Of a DNA stretch of 64,000 nt, positions 9,141 through 18,567 are shown in pieces. Below the pieces are notes generated by a model. It saw only the letters and a list, made by a program, of their open reading frames with translations, was not told the origin of the DNA and made no database searches. The stretch comes from Pachyseris speciosa (lineage: Eukaryota; Cnidaria; Anthozoa; Scleractinia; Pachyseridae). Positions within the stretch are counted from its first letter, which is position 1. Every line of letters starts with the position of its first letter. A program made the translations under genes and the position numbers. Location of the stretch: contig JAEMWC010001393.1 of assembly GCA_016490735.1 (NCBI GenBank), forward strand, positions 78,501 to 142,500, read 5' to 3'.

Positions 9141-10726
9141 TAGCCTGCGAACGCAGACGTATTTCCGGTTGTCGTTTCTCTCCGCCCGAAAAGTAACGTC
9201 TGCGAGCTCAAGCCGCAAAGCGATTTCTGTGACGTAAAATCTTTTGTTTGGTAGTGGACCAATCAGATTAAACGATAGGTGCCATACACGAGTTACTCTC
9301 GCGCGAGTACGCGCTCTTTCGTGTCTGGAATGTGCAGGCGAGATTCTTAGTTACGGCGCGTGAAATCGACAACCATGAATGAAACTCCCAAGAAGATTTC
9401 CCACGACGACGAATGGTGCATTCTTTGTAAAAGGACGTTTCCTTCAGCTAAGGAGAAGATTCTTGTGTTTGGCAAAAGCAGTGTTGATATAAGTTCTTTG
9501 GTTTTTCGTGCTACAAATGTTGATCTTTGCGTTTACTTCGACTCTGAAAAACTGGCCATTTGTCGGACGCAGTGCTATAATCGTCTAGTGCGATTCAAGA
9601 ATGCCCTACAAAAGGTGAACGAAATTAGCGGAGAAATCAAGCATGATTTCGGCAGTACTTTGCCCATTCATGTTAAAAGGATGGCGAAAGATGACAGCCA
9701 CACATCGGTGTCGAAAAAAAGTCTGGATTTTGGAAATCTCCGTGCGAGCGCTACTGCTTTGCATGTTGCGAAATCAACAACTGAAACCACCAAGAACATT
9801 GCGAGTCCTGGATTTCGTCAGTATCCTATCCAGTTTGGTGCCATAGTTCCTACGCAGTCTCCGATACAAGTTGTCTGTTCATGTAAAATGGGGATGGAAG
9901 GCCTACGCGTCTCCTACTGACATGTTTGTCGCTTCTATTTCGGTCTTTTGACCCATTTAGCTTCTTGTATGTTTTCAGCGGGTTAACATGATGATTTAGA
10001 GGATTTTCATGTTAGTGACTAAATGGAGCCATGTGCTTAGAGGTCGCATACTTGATCTCGAAGGTCATTTCTGGGTTACAAGTTTAAACGCTTGTTTGTT
10101 TGAACCCTTGTTGTTTCTGTTTAGCGACTGTGGTTTTCACGCCCTTTGAGGCATTTTATCTTAGTTTGGTTTGGCTCATTTAAGTGCTTCCGGAGACAAT
10201 AAAGTCAGTTATCTTTGTAAGACTAGGATTTTGAGCCGTGTAATAATCTGTCTTGCAATTTTTGTTTTGCCGGGCCCGGCCGTTTGTATTTGCAGCAAGT
10301 TGGTGTGCCTCTATCACGGCTTTTTGTCTTTCGATCCTTTCTTTAGCACTGTAGCTTCTTAGAGAGCTATACAGCACTTGGAATTGATCGTTTAGCTTTA
10401 GTCACGGCAGTGTTTATGTCATCGTTTCCGCGCTCCACTCTGTGACTGAAGTTTCTGTTGCGGGAGCTTAGTGCTTTCCATCCTCAAACCGTCAAATCCA
10501 AAAACATCGCAAACCTTCCTGAACGCGTGTTCCATTGTGTCGGCCATTTTTTGTCCACGAGAAAACATGACTATCGCGCGCGCGTTGGTTCTGGATTTTT
10601 AAGAGCTAAACTGTGATTGGCTGAAGATTTTACGTCACAGAAATCGTTTTGCGGCTCGAGCTCGCAGACGTTACTTTTCAGGCGGAGAGAAACGACAACC
10701 GGAAATACGTCTGCGTTCGCAGGCTA
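9141..10726 (+). mobile_element. 1.6-kb DNA transposon with about 105-bp TIRs and 8-9 bp TSD
   Basis: The left end TAGCCTGCGAACGCAGACG (9141-9159) is repeated in reverse complement at the right end (10708-10726). Similarity continues inward about 105 bp (CCGGTTGTCGTTTCTC, CGTCTGCGAGCTC, TTTCTGTGACGTAAAA). CTTTTTAAG occurs immediately outside both ends (9132-9140 and 10727-10735), a 9-bp target duplication (8 bp if the first C is excluded). It sits in a Crypton-like ORF. It carries one short gene (9375-9920) and no full transposase, so it is an internally deleted, non-autonomous copy. TSD length would suit hAT, P, or MULE-type elements; the superfamily is unresolved. Confidence 0.85.
9375..9920 (+). 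CDS. Truncated transposon protein with an N-terminal Cys-rich (C2-C2 type) region
   Basis: 181 codons from ATG 9375 (context ACAACCATGA), just inside the left TIR. Near the N-terminus is EWCILCKRTF (CxxC) and about 50 residues later CRTQCYNRLVRFKNAL (CxxxC), spacing like a zinc-binding, ZAD-like module. A K/S/T-rich tail follows and the frame ends QVVCSCKMGMEGLRVSY. I recognise the style from multicopy cnidarian element proteins but cannot name the family. The product ends well before any catalytic domain. Probably the DNA-binding N-terminus of a lost transposase. The GTG at 9360 is in frame, but ATG 9375 is the likelier start. Confidence 0.5.
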   Translation: MNETPKKISHDDEWCILCKRTFPSAKEKILVFGKSSVDISSLVFRATNVDLCVYFDSEKLAICRTQCYNRLVRFKNALQKVNEISGEIKHDFGSTLPIHVKRMAKDDSHTSVSKKSLDFGNLRASATALHVAKSTTETTKNIASPGFRQYPIQFGAIVPTQSPIQVVCSCKMGMEGLRVSY

Positions 10727-10727
10727 C

Positions 10728-11045
10728 TTTTTAAGTTGCTTGTTTTTAACTTTCTTGCGCGTTCAAAAGCAACGTGTTCGATGACACTGCCGGGATATTT
10801 GCATTCTTTCAATTTCGATCAAAACTTGAAAAGAGACCTCTAAGAGTTGAAGGTTCAAAGTCTTTGCCGTGTTTTTGCTTTACACTAAGGATAAAGTCGC
10901 AGAGATATTCGTTCAATTCTTTGGCTTCGATGTCTTCAGCATTTCTTTGCTCGTGCTTTTCTCTCAGAAATTCATTGAGTAGCTTCACATCTCTCGTCGT
11001 CTTAGCTCTTGTAGTTTTGTTTTGTTGCTCGATAATATAGTCGAG
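10728..11045 (-). pseudogene. Crypton/DUF3504-like tyrosine recombinase, upstream part of split ORF
   Basis: The minus strand encodes DYIIEQQNKTTRAKTTRDVK, LLNEFLREKHEQRNAEDIEA and KELNEYLCDFILSVKQKHGK, then FEPSTLRGLFSSFDR, which is the SAM-like core-binding segment of DUF3504 proteins. A one-base frameshift then leads to LKECKYPGSVIEHVAFERAR and KLKTSN, running up to the transposon at 10727. Joined to 9131 leftwards with one target copy kept, the frame continues into LKKEGKGNRPN. Two independent lesions, a frameshift and an insertion, show it is a pseudogene. Confidence 0.75.
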
Positions 11046-11060
11046 GACGGCTGTTTAAGT

Positions 11061-12040
11061 TGTTTTGCGGCCCATTTTTTTTTTTTAATAATATTCTTCC
11101 CAGGGCATCTGCTCCAAAGCAAAACTTAATAAAATTCGGAAAAAAACTTCCTTTTTTTCTGGTAGTATATTTATGCTGTATTAAGGGTCTATTCCATCCA
11201 TTACACAGGAAAAATTTCTCCTGTAACTAACACTATTCTTCTTATCAAACTACTTTTCGTTACTTCAAAAACAGAAAAAAAAAGGTTTAAAGAAACCAAA
11301 CTTTATTAATTTCATTCTCCTGTCTACTTCTAAGAAGATCAAGTTTTAATAAAAATGGAGACGACTTAAATTTATAGATCATGTGAGTGGAACATCAACT
11401 ATGCTGTATATAACCAGTGCAACTATAAGGAAGTTAAGACAATGCTGGAAGTTTTTTTTACTGATAAAAAGAAGAGGAAGACCTAGACTATGGCCAACAG
11501 GCAGGAAATTTAGTTTCGAATAACTTGTTATTATATATACTGATTTTGTTTTTCACCTTTTAATGTCCATGCATCCGCCATATTGTCAGTATTGTCGCTC
11601 GCTCTTTTCAGATTTTAACACATAAAATAGCGGTCCATAAACCCCGATGACCCTCGGCGAAATCTTACCGCTTAGGTAGCAACTAAATGTTGCATCGCTT
11701 CGTTATTAGCCTTTGTCTAGTGTCGTTTTTGTTTTTTGTATTTGTGTTTACATGTTTATTCCGTGTTACCCAGTACGTGACTTCATTCCTCACGCCAAAT
11801 GTTTCTTCAAGTCCATTAGCGATCTCGCTTCAACCAACGCAGAATCAGTTACTCTCACAGCAAAACAGTTAGTGCTCATCCACTTTCCAACAACCCGGCC
11901 CAGGAATTTAGTGCTAATTAAACGCAATTTGTTTAGAGATTTCTTTTTGTTTTGATACATAGCGTACACTCGGTCGAGTTTCTGAGCTATAATGTGGATC
12001 CGCGTGCGTTGAGTTTTAAGGCCATATTCAGAGGAACAAA
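11061..12040. other. No gene recognised
   Basis: AT-rich DNA with hydrophobic short frames around 11690-11950 that show no domain or codon pattern. Nothing else is supported. Confidence 0.5.
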
Positions 12041-12043
12041 TTT

Positions 12044-13024
12044 CTAACTTGGCCTCGCACTATCTCTCATTTTCCGCTCCTTGTATACGACAAAGTCTCT
12101 TCCTCTCAGTTCGAATTTTATCGCACAACTGCAAGGTATAAACTGTTTCAAAATGACGCTGACTCTTGTATCACCTTCAATCTTACGAAGTACCGCCGGC
12201 CCCCGGGCGCCTGCCTCTATTTGAGCATTCGTTTCAATGAGACCCTTGAATAGGCTGGTTAGTGTTTGTTCGTCATTAAATGCACGACCAGATTTGAGTG
12301 AAGTCTCGGTATTCGTTTTCACAGAGGCAATGTCAGCATTATCAGCGAACGTAATTTCATTCTGGGTAGTTTCACTACTCTCGTCAGATACAAATCCAAA
12401 ACGTCTTAGCTTGTCAGCTGGAGTTTCCAGCTGAGTTGATGGATGTGTAGCCGCACCTTTTGAAACATCTTGTGTTTCTTGACTTGCCTTTATCAAGCTT
12501 CTCACCTTGTCTCTTACACTTGTTAGAGGAATGTTCTTTAAGATGGCATTGCCCGCAATTACTTCCCTCACATACTCTATGGTCGCCTTTCCACTTTCTA
12601 TGCTCTCTTTAAAAGCGTTGTACACTTCTGCCAGTTCCTCTTCATTCCACTTGTGCCTCGAAGATACGCCGCTGTTCTTTTCAACGCTTGATACGCTGGC
12701 AACTGACGCAGTATTCCTGCGTAGAACTGTGTGCAGCTACTCCACTCTTTTGGCATCATTCTTTCCCTTTTCCTGTATGTTGTAGTACTTGGCTGCTGTC
12801 TTCTCTGAATGGGTCATCAAATTAGCCAGATACTTTTTCATTGACCCCTGCCTCTCATGAACTGCACTAATCGCGGTCTTTCTAATCAAGGTCGCACTCA
12901 TTATTTCAGCACCTTTTCCTTGGGCCTTCGACCAAAAAGAATTGATCTGCGCGGAAACCATTGAAGAGGTCATGGCCTTGCAGGACCAGCTCACAAATAC
13001 TCTGTCTTCGGCAGTCGAGGTCAC
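12044..13024 (-). pseudogene. Tyrosine recombinase-like C-terminal part with one in-frame stop
   Basis: One minus-strand frame runs about 980 bp. First half: DRVFVSWSCKAMTSSMVSAQ, ATLIRKTAISAVHE and LANLMTHSEKTAAKYY. These fit the catalytic R...H...H(x)S..TA.KYY arrangement of tyrosine recombinases. A TAG at about 12736 interrupts, then the same frame continues VLRRNTASVASV, HKWNEEELAEVYNAFKESIE, VREVIAGN, TSVRDKVRSLI. W-EE...VRDKVR tails follow this recombinase type in other cnidarian multicopy proteins (from memory). The N-terminal part is missing: a TAA lies directly upstream. It is on the same strand as the Crypton-like remnant 1 kb away but appears to be a different family. Confidence 0.65.
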
Positions 13025-13084
13025 TTATTGACAATCCATAACACTGCGCCTTTAACTGAAAGCTCTGTATTTCATATGAATAAA

Positions 13085-13541
13085 GGGGATTAGTTTCTAA
13101 AGAAATTGTCGTGCTGCGTCAGTGGGGGAGTGAAACACGAAAATTTGGTTTATCTACGGAGTTGATAATGTAAATTAACCACCGTACAGGGATTCGATTA
13201 GCTGACGTTTCGAGCGTTGTGAGCCCTTCGTCGGAGCGAATCGAGGAATTGTGGGTTGTGTATGGTTTATATACAGAAAATGGAGCTACGCTATTGGTGG
13301 TAACATGGTAACGTGAAAAACAGGAATAAATTAATTGAATGAAAAGCGCTCGTTGATACCGTCGGGATTAAGAGTGCCAATTTGAAAGATCAGTTTTTGC
13401 TCGAGATTTTTACGGCTTTCCGTGGTACCTTGATGTAGGGAAAGGCCGGAGATCGACATGTGTTGTTTGGAATGGTTAGGGAGATTAAAATGCCGAGCGA
13501 CATGCTGATAGAAGGAGTCCATCCACTTCAAAAGCTTTTAT
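13085..13541 (-). mobile_element. Penelope-like element, 3' end with terminal repeat
   Basis: The 13331-13531 minus-strand frame ends the GIY-YIG endonuclease region of a Penelope-like element: VARHFNLPNHSKQHMSI, SLHQGTTESRKNLEQKLIFQ, IGTLNPDGINERFSFN-stop. Downstream (13085-13330) is the pLTR-type sequence; a shorter copy of its outer part lies at 42376-42486. The reverse transcriptase part is absent, so this is a 5'-truncated copy. Confidence 0.85.
13190..13243 (-). ncRNA. Degenerate type I hammerhead ribozyme motif in the Penelope-like terminal repeat
   Basis: On the minus strand: GATTCGCTC, then CGACGA (core CUGANGA with the first U changed to C), helix II GGGC...GCTC, GAAAC, GTC, then AGCTAATCGAATC, whose CGAATC pairs back with GATTCG to close helix I. 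Hammerheads are established features of Penelope-like terminal repeats. The core substitution makes activity doubtful. Confidence 0.5.
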
Positions 13542-13559
13542 GGAAAAATAAAAGCCAAC

Positions 13560-14387
13560 CTTGGGCATTTTTCTTCTGTTTTCAGTTTGAATTAACGAAA
13601 AGCGTAACATATCCGAAAAGCCTCTTTTTCGAGCAAATATTTTTGGAGTAAAAGCCATACTTTATTAATTTTGTGAGCAATTCCCAAGTATTTTAATTTT
13701 CTTCCTTTTCGTTTTCGAATTTCTCTTTATATAACAAGGGGAGTGTTTTAAACGCGTTTACAACAACAACAACAACAACAACAAAAAACTATCAAAAGAT
13801 GAGAAATTTTGAAATTTGACAAAATAATCCTTTTTGTAACGATATTTGCGTAGGCGTAACCACAACTTGAGAGGCCCTCTTTAACGGAAAATTTTTTTAA
13901 CACTGGAAAATAAATGGCGTGGACCAAAAGGCCGTGTTAATGTCCTCTAATATCTGAAGTCTCGTACGGTATAGACCTATTTTGATTGAGAAATTGATGA
14001 CAATTTCAGGTTCCTTTATGTAACATGTTTGCCAAACTTTTGGTCTCTGTATTTTGCTAAATTTCGGGTGTGAAAAAAGTAGCTAAAAGTTGAATACCAG
14101 TTCTGTTTCGCCAGACAAAAAAAGGAATGGCTACTCTTGACTAGCCAAAAAAATCAGCTTCAGGCGACCTTGATATAGAAAGTTATTAGGCTATATATTA
14201 GGAGCGCTCCCTTTTCACGAAAGCTTTAGTCGTGCTTGTCCAACGTCTCTCGCCCGTCTTAAATCTATATACCCCCTAAATTGTGCCCTAGGTTTCTGGA
14301 TTACTGCTGACCTTTTATGTACAAATGCAACTACTTCTCAGCCAATTTTGACCAGAAACTATTGAAATAAAGAGAAAATATTACTCT
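13560..14387. other. No gene recognised; (AAC)n microsatellite
   Basis: AT-rich DNA with a short AAC repeat at 13760-13784. No ORF or element end was identified. Confidence 0.5.
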
Positions 14388-14537
14388 TTAACCCTTTTCA
14401 GACGAGTGGGGTCGAATTCGACCCCATGAGAACCAATAATTCTTTCCCTACCCTAGAGGAGAAATTATGGCACAAATGAAGCTGCGGTAACTAGAACACT
14501 AACCAGCGGTCATTTCTGTTCGTTCCCATGGTATGTG

Positions 14538-14860
14538 TAGCCTCCTTCGCGGACGTCTTTCGGCTCATCAAGCGTTCCTTCCCCACGAACGTCTGCTGAA
14601 CTGAACCGCCACTTCCGTTCGCCGGCGGTTAGCCTTTGTTTTGAAGAAACCAATAACGAGCTGCGTAAGAATGGAAATCGACACCCGATTCACGTGCATC
14701 GTCTGTGAAAATAATCCCGGGGTCGAATTTGTACTTTCAAAAAATTGGTAAACGAACTATGATTGGCTAACCGACGCGAACGGAAGTGGCAGTTCAGTTT
14801 AGCAGATGTTCGTGGGGAAGGAACGCGTGACGAGCCCAAAGACGCCTGCGAAGGAGGCTA
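14538..14860. mobile_element. 323-bp MITE with about 95-bp TIRs and 10-bp TSD
   Basis: TAGCCTCCTTCGCGGACGTC at the left is repeated in reverse complement at the right (GACGCCTGCGAAGGAGGCTA). Similarity extends inward through CGTTCCTTCCCCACGAAC and CCACTTCCGTTCG. Flanks are ATGGTATGTG (14528-14537) and ATGGTACGTG (14861-14870), one mismatch in ten. The terminal TAGCCT resembles the element at 9141, so the two may share a transposase type. Confidence 0.85.
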
Positions 14861-15081
14861 ATGGTACGTGGTGTCTTTATTCAAATTGTCATGTAGTGTT
14901 CTCATAGGTAGAGCAATTCTGCTCGGCCATATCAAACCTCTAAATGATAATTACATTACTTGAAACACCACGTATCTACCGTTCATTCTGGTAGCCATTT
15001 TGTCACCAAGAATTGGTCGAAATTTATTTCGTTTTCTCTACGCGTGAGTTTGTTTACATTCAAGAATCATACTGCTAGATC

Positions 15082-15306
15082 ATGACAAACAATCGTTCGG
15101 ATCTTGACGAATCTTTAGAGTTAACTTTCATGGATGGAAGTGATCTAGAAGGAGAAGAAAGTGACGGCGATGTTGGTGATAGTGACAACAGTGAAAGTGA
15201 ATCGTGTTTTGACGACCTTCCATCGGGCGAGGAAAGTTTTAGTGAAAGAACGATTCCAACGCCAGCGCCATGTGACAGGTCTTCTCGGCTAATAAGCGAA
15301 GATGAG
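15082..15306 (+). CDS. First exon of a piggyBac-type transposase, acidic N-terminus
   Basis: The ATG at 15082 begins MTNNRSDLDESLELTFMDGS, then a run rich in D, E and S to ...RLISEDE. A donor-like GAG|GTAAGATA follows at about 15306, after which the frame has no similarity to anything and soon stops. Acidic N-terminal regions like this are common in piggyBac transposases, and the position just inside the left end of the element supports this. The DDD catalytic exons are missing. Confidence 0.5.
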
Positions 15307-15583
15307 GTAAGATATTTTGTTATTTCGTGCTTTTATTTTTGGATAGAAAGGGATCAAAGCTCAATTATCGCTGCATAATGTATAGAGCTAGTGTTATGAA
15401 GTCTTTTTTTTTTTTTATGGAATTTTTTGGTATGAATAAGAACTTCTGAGGATTCAATTATTATCAATTTTTGCAGCTTAGAGAATACTTTTTCAAATGG
15501 TATATTGTGTCAGTTTGAGCACCATTTCAATCATTTTCAGAAAAATTGCATCAGAGTCAAAATTACTGTCCTTAATTAGCATA

Positions 15584-15753
15584 GTGTGAATGATATATGA
15601 AATGAATCATATATGAACTGCGGAAATGAAATCAAATGAAGAATGATCCTCGCAGTTGTGAACGCAATTTATGCAATTGCGAAAAGAAGCCTGAAAAAAA
15701 TTCAGGACTTCAACGGGGTTTGAACCCGTGACCTCGCGATTTACCGGTGCGAT

Positions 15754-15794
<41 letters not shown>

Positions 15795-16115
15795 AGGTCA
15801 ATTGTGGGTTCATATGTTCCCGTGAGAGAAATGAGTGTGAATGATATATGAAATGAATCATATATGAACTGCGGAAATGAAATCAAATGAAGAATGATCC
15901 TCGCAGTTGTGAACGCAATTTATGCAATTGCGAAAAGAAGCCTGAAAAAAGTCCTGAATTTTTTTCAGGCTTCTTTTCGCAATTGCATAAATTGCGTTCA
16001 CAACTGCGAGGATCATTCTTCATTTGATTTCATTTCCGCAGTTCATATATGATTCATTTCATATATCATTCACACTCATTTCTCTCACGGGAACATATGA
16101 ACCCACAATTGACCT

Positions 16116-16156
<41 letters not shown>

Positions 16157-16278
16157 ATCGCACCGGTAAATCGCGAGGTCACGGGTTCAAACCCCGTTGA
16201 AGTCCTGAATTTTTTTCAGGCTTCTTTTCGCAATTGCATAAATTGCGTTCACAACTGCGAGGATCATTCTTCATTTGA
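15584..16278. mobile_element. Palindromic composite of a tRNA-derived SINE
   Basis: The left part (minus orientation) and right part (plus orientation) carry the same SINE: tRNA-like head GGCTTCATAGCTCAGTTGG..GGGTTCAAACCCC, then TTTTTTTCAGGCTTCTTTTC, TGCATAAATTGCG, CAACTGCGAGGATCATTC. Arms 15630-15944 and 15966-16280 appear identical in reverse complement over about 315 bp, centred near 15955. The block is bounded by TTAATTAGCATA at 15572-15583 and 16279-16290, so it entered as one piece. The tRNA-like heads lie near 15707-15780 (minus) and 16130-16203 (plus). Their anticodon arms are poorly formed, so they are not counted as tRNA genes. Confidence 0.85.
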
Positions 16279-16509
16279 TTAATTAGCATAATTGCATAAA
16301 TTACATTATATTACGTTGTTGCCATGGAAACCAGAATAAATTATATTCTTCTGTTAGGCACCTCCACTTTTTCCTCGATTCATAAGCTTTACAACCATAT
16401 ATAATATGCTTGCCTTTCTGTAACATGGGCTTTTGAAATAAGAGAGATATATCCAACTCCCTCTCTTAGCTAATTTTTCCCTCCAAAAACTCAGTCTGAA
16501 AAGGGTTAA

Positions 16510-17525
16510 CTCGAAAACTTAAAACTAGGCCGTTTTCTTGTCCGCCAAAACCGTACTCGACATGAAAGTTGAAAGCATTACACAGTGAAATTTGTTTTGC
16601 TAACATTTACGCAAAACTAAAAGCGTGTGGTTCTTCCTCGGGAGGTGTTGCTTCTAATGAGGACTTTCTATCCCAAGAAACTTCGATGGATTTTGTTTTA
16701 ATTGCTTGAAATCTCGGGAAAACTACGACAGTGTTCCTTTTTGTAACATCTCGTTCCAAAATCAGGAATAAAAGTAAGAAATACCTCTAAACCTTTTAGC
16801 TTGAGCTTTTAAGAACGAAATAACACACTACTGTGTTATATTGTGGAATCCATAAAATATGATTATTTCGAAATCTGTGAAATGGGGACAGTGTTCATTG
16901 AGGGGTTACACTAGGGACTGGAGATAATTCTAAGAATGAATGAATGAATGAATGAATGAATTATTATTATTATTTTCATTCACAGAACAAAGCTAAAAAA
17001 TAAAAATAAAATGAATCATTCAAATTTCTCTCTACTGCAAAAGCAATTAAACTTTCCCCCGCCATATATTTTCTAGTAAAGTTATGTCAAGTTATGTAAA
17101 AGTTTTCCCTCCTCCTCCTCCTCCTCCTCATTTCTATTGTTTTCCAAGTTTGGGCAAGTCTATTGTTGCTATTGTACTAGAGTGACGCTCATTAGTATGC
17201 CTATCCCAGTTTGAAAATTAATGATTTAACTAGATGCCTAGACAGTTTTACCTACACCAAAACGGGGCTTATTTGTGACGTCATCGACGTTAATGTATTC
17301 TACAGCAATTTAATGAGAAACCACTGTAAAAAAGTGGAAACCGTGGTGCCTCCTATACTACTCAGCCCATCGCGCTGAATGTGAGTGAATTTCGTTAAAT
17401 AAACGTCTTGAAAACGTTTTATAAACTCGTCTCCCTTAACATTTGATTTTGAGTGCTTTTAACACCTTACTAATTGTATTTCGAATCTACTTTTATGTGG
17501 TTGTAGATAGTTGTTCGTCGTTATC
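16510..17525. other. No gene; microsatellites and a partial copy of repeat A
   Basis: (GAAT)n at 16935-16962, (ATT)n just after, (CCT)n at 17109-17130. From about 17440 to 17525 the sequence matches repeat A at 2425-2490 (AACACCTTACTAATTGTATTT and following). Confidence 0.6.
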
Positions 17526-17590
17526 ATATGGGGCATAGACTCCGAGTCAAGGACTGACGGCATGTTTTCTTATTTTGTTGTCTCTGTCTT

Positions 17591-18526
17591 GTGACGACTG
17601 TGACGCATGCGGGATGCGAAATGATTGTGTACTGCATTAAAGATCTAAAGGATTGGATGATCAGGGACCAGTTAAAGCTGAACGACGATAAGACTGACTT
17701 TTTACTTATAGGCACCAAACAGCAGCTTGAGAAGGTTAACTTTAGTAGTATCACCGTTGGTGACGCACTCATAGAAGCTAAATCTGAAGTTAGGAATCTT
17801 GGGTCATGGTTTGACTCTCATTTAACATGTCTATCCATATTAGTAAGCTTTGTGCCTCGGCCTTTTACCATCTACATAATATAGGTCGTATTCGTAAGTT
17901 TTTAAGTCTAGATGCTACCAAAGCTCTCGTGCACGCGTTTGCCACATCACGCGTAGACTATTGCAACAGTCTTTTATATGGTTTGCCTGACATACAAATC
18001 AACAAAGTGCAACGTGTTTTAAATGCTGCTGCGAGGCTGGTAAGCCGCGCGCCGCGCTATTGTCACGTAACACCCTTTTTGCGCGAGCTGCACTGGTTAC
18101 CGGTCAGACAGCGGATTAATTACAAGATACTGCTTTTGACGTTCAGGACCATCCACGGGAAGTCGCCAGTTTCTTTGCAGGAGCTAATTTCAGTTAAGAT
18201 TCCAGGCGCGTATAGGTTAAGATCACCTTCTAATGGTCTCCTGCTTGAACCGCCATCTTTTCGAACTAGAGCCACCTTGGGCGATGGGTCATTTCAAGTA
18301 GCAGCACCAAAATTGTGGAATGCTCTGCCGCATGAAATCCGCTCTATTTCTAACATCAATACTTTCAAGCGACATCTTAAGACACACCTGTTTAGCAACG
18401 CTTTTAATCACGTGTAATATTATTTTTATTATTTTATATTGTACACTATAAATCTTTTTAAATTGAATCATATGTAAAGCGTATTTGATCATATTTGCAT
18501 GGAAAATGCGCTATATAAGTTTTTAA

Positions 18527-18567
<41 letters not shown>
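17591..18567 (+). pseudogene. 5'-truncated LINE, C-terminal third of RT ORF and 3' tail
   Basis: First frame: CIKDLKDWMIRDQLKLNDDK, TDFLLIGTKQQL, EVRNLGSWFDS. After a frameshift near 17830: HISKLCASAFYHL, IRKFLSLDATKALVHAF, RVDYCNSLLYGLP, VQRVLNAAARLV, LHWLPVRQRINYKILLLTF, FQVAAPKLWNALPHEIR, TFKRHLKTHLF-stop (18415). This is the conserved C-terminus of CR1/L2-type ORF2. The 3' end is an (ATT)n run at 18529-18566, the usual tail of this group. It is inserted into repeat A sequence. One frameshift and 5' truncation make it inactive. Confidence 0.9.

Larger units (their letters stand above)
14392..16505 (+). mobile_element. piggyBac-like element (TTAA target, CCCTTTTCAGAC ends), internally deleted
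   Basis: The left end TTAA|CCCTTTTCAGACGAGT (TTAA 14388-14391) is mirrored at the right by ACTCAGTCTGAAAAGGG|TTAA (TTAA 16506-16509). TTAA duplication plus CCC ends are the piggyBac signature. The element carries the first coding exon of an acidic N-terminal protein at 15082-15306 but no transposase core. Two later insertions sit inside it: a MITE at 14538-14860 and a palindromic SINE at 15584-16278. Confidence 0.85.

Noticed and set aside
16130..16203. Functional tRNA gene
   Set aside because: A and B boxes are good, but the anticodon arm is malformed and the sequence is part of a multicopy SINE with TSDs.
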